A stretch of DNA of 6,580 nt from positions 1 through 6,580 of the forward strand of contig CAIUCF010000571.1 of NCBI GenBank assembly GCA_903897565.1, written 5' to 3'. A program made the position numbers and the translations under genes. Shown in pieces: positions 6,016-6,580 of the stretch; within the stretch, counting starts at the first letter, position 1; every line of letters starts with the position of its first letter. A model generated the notes under the pieces. It was given only the letters and a program-made list of their open reading frames with translations. It was not told where the DNA came from and searched no databases. The DNA is from an uncultured Rhodospirillales bacterium (GTDB lineage Bacteria > Pseudomonadota > Alphaproteobacteria > ATCC43930 > CGMCC-115725).

Positions 6016-6044
6016 ATGATAACGTTCGTCTTTTCAAATATAAT
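6016..6044 (+). promoter_or_regulatory. Predicted sigma-70 promoter for gltD
   Basis: A perfect TATAAT (6039-6044) is preceded at exactly 17 bases by ATGATA (6016-6021), four of six matches to TTGACA. It sits in the most AT-rich stretch of the window. Transcription would start around 6050-6052, leaving a leader of about 50 bases before gltD. Confidence 0.5.
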
Positions 6045-6057
6045 TTCCGATCCGGAA
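6045..6057. promoter_or_regulatory. Palindrome TTCCGatcCGGAA at the gltD transcription start, possible operator
   Basis: Perfect five-base arms (6045-6049 and 6053-6057) flank ATC. The element directly abuts the TATAAT and covers the predicted transcription start, the position expected of a repressor site. No regulator can be named from the sequence. Confidence 0.3.
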
Positions 6058-6102
6058 GTATCGAACGGATTTCGCTTTATTCCCGCGAAATTTGCCGCGT
6101 AA

Positions 6103-6580
6103 ATGCTGGAGATGGCATCCAGCGGCGCTGGCGGCCGGATCTCGTTCGATTCACCTGCGGAGATCGCCGTGGCGCAGAAGCTGCAACAATTCGTCAAGAC
6201 CGAGCAGGCCTATCCCGAGAAGCGGGAGGCCGGCGAGCGCCGCCATGATTTCGGCGAAATCTATGCGCGTTTCGCCGCCGATGCGGTCAAGACCCAGTCG
6301 TCGCGCTGCGCCCAGTGCGGCGTGCCGTTCTGCCAGGTGCATTGCCCGCTGCACAACAACATCCCCGACTGGCTGATGCTCACCTCGGAAGGTCGGCTCG
6401 AGGAAGCCTACGAGATCTCTTCCTCGACCAACAACTTCCCCGAAATCTGTGGCCGCATCTGCCCCCAGGATCGGTTGTGCGAGGGCAACTGCGTCATCGA
6501 GAAGGGCTTCCATTCGGTCACCATCGGCTCGATCGAGCGCTATATCACCGATACCGCCTTCGAGCAGGGCTGGGTCAAGC
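6103..6580 (+). CDS. gltD: Glutamate synthase small (beta) subunit, N-terminal part (3' partial)
   Basis: The 159 visible residues are the N-terminal iron-sulfur region of GltD; the FAD and NAD(P)H domains lie beyond the window. Two cysteine sets are intact, CxxCx4Cx3C at C69, C72, C77, C81 and Cx3Cx5Cx3C at C116, C120, C126, C130, which should bind the [4Fe-4S] clusters that pass electrons from the GltD FAD to GltB. Other landmarks are CPLHNNIPDWL (81-91) and STNNFPEICGRICP (108-121). With GltB it makes two glutamates from glutamine and 2-oxoglutarate, in ammonia assimilation. A TAA (6100-6102) precedes the ATG at 6103 in frame, so no earlier start exists. The ATG at 6112 is an alternative; neither has a good Shine-Dalgarno at normal spacing. 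No gltB precedes it; a downstream gltB, as I recall from Azospirillum, would fit but is outside the window. Confidence 0.94.
   Translation, partial: MLEMASSGAGGRISFDSPAEIAVAQKLQQFVKTEQAYPEKREAGERRHDFGEIYARFAADAVKTQSSRCAQCGVPFCQVHCPLHNNIPDWLMLTSEGRLEEAYEISSSTNNFPEICGRICPQDRLCEGNCVIEKGFHSVTIGSIERYITDTAFEQGWVK

Larger units (their letters stand above)
5893..6102. other. AT-richer intergenic region before gltD
   Basis: These 210 bases are clearly richer in A+T than the flanking genes, above all at 6019-6050. I see no protein gene. They contain inverted repeats at 5898-5952, 5983-5997 and 6045-6057 and a strong-looking promoter at 6016-6044. The NDUFA9-like transcript probably ends here and gltD has its own start. 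Confidence 0.65.

Noticed and set aside
5589..6197. A 202-codon minus-strand frame crossing the NDUFA9-like gene end, the gap and the gltD start
   Set aside because: It runs across three differently constrained regions without any motif and is opposite conserved genes at both ends.

Overview
The window is GC-rich (roughly two thirds G+C in the genes) with dense, mostly uninterrupted coding. Protein families suggest an alphaproteobacterium, most plausibly of the Rhodospirillales/Azospirillum type. The reasons are a chemoreceptor ending in a PilZ domain, a stand-alone NDUFA9-like SDR protein, and a GltD beginning a + strand reading frame with its own upstream gap. This placement is inference from family resemblance; no marker gene (rRNA, tRNA) is present.

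Layout: (1) 1-1371 (+) is the 3' part of a methyl-accepting chemotaxis protein: the end of a HAMP domain, the cytoplasmic signalling hairpin and a C-terminal PilZ domain. (2) Converging on it with only 12 bases between the stop codons is a three-gene minus-strand unit, transcribed in the order eutB (4665-3277), eutC (3265-2477), then a metallo-beta-lactamase/rhodanese fusion of the persulfide dioxygenase type (2421-1384). (3) A 291-base divergent intergenic region (4666-4956) holds candidate promoters for both directions, a direct repeat and a small palindrome. (4) 4957-5892 (+) is an NDUFA9-like NAD(P)-binding protein. (5) After a 210-base AT-richer gap with a perfect TATAAT element, 6103-6580 (+) is the N-terminal part of gltD, the glutamate synthase small subunit, running off the window.

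How the genes fit together: EutB and EutC form ethanolamine ammonia-lyase, the adenosylcobalamin enzyme that splits ethanolamine into acetaldehyde and ammonia. The usual companions (EutA reactivase, permease, aldehyde dehydrogenase, microcompartment shell) are absent. Because the unit is bounded by a divergent gene on one side and a convergent gene on the other, it is complete as seen. Its third member is predicted to act on glutathione persulfide, so a C2-amine lyase and a sulfane-sulfur enzyme may be co-transcribed. This is the most unusual arrangement in the window. GltD takes part in ammonia assimilation, but any link to the eut genes is only proximity.

I do not see a CRISPR array, insertion sequence, RNA gene, phage gene or clearly novel multi-gene system. 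Every substantial gene belongs to a recognisable family; the points worth a second look are context and small intergenic structures.
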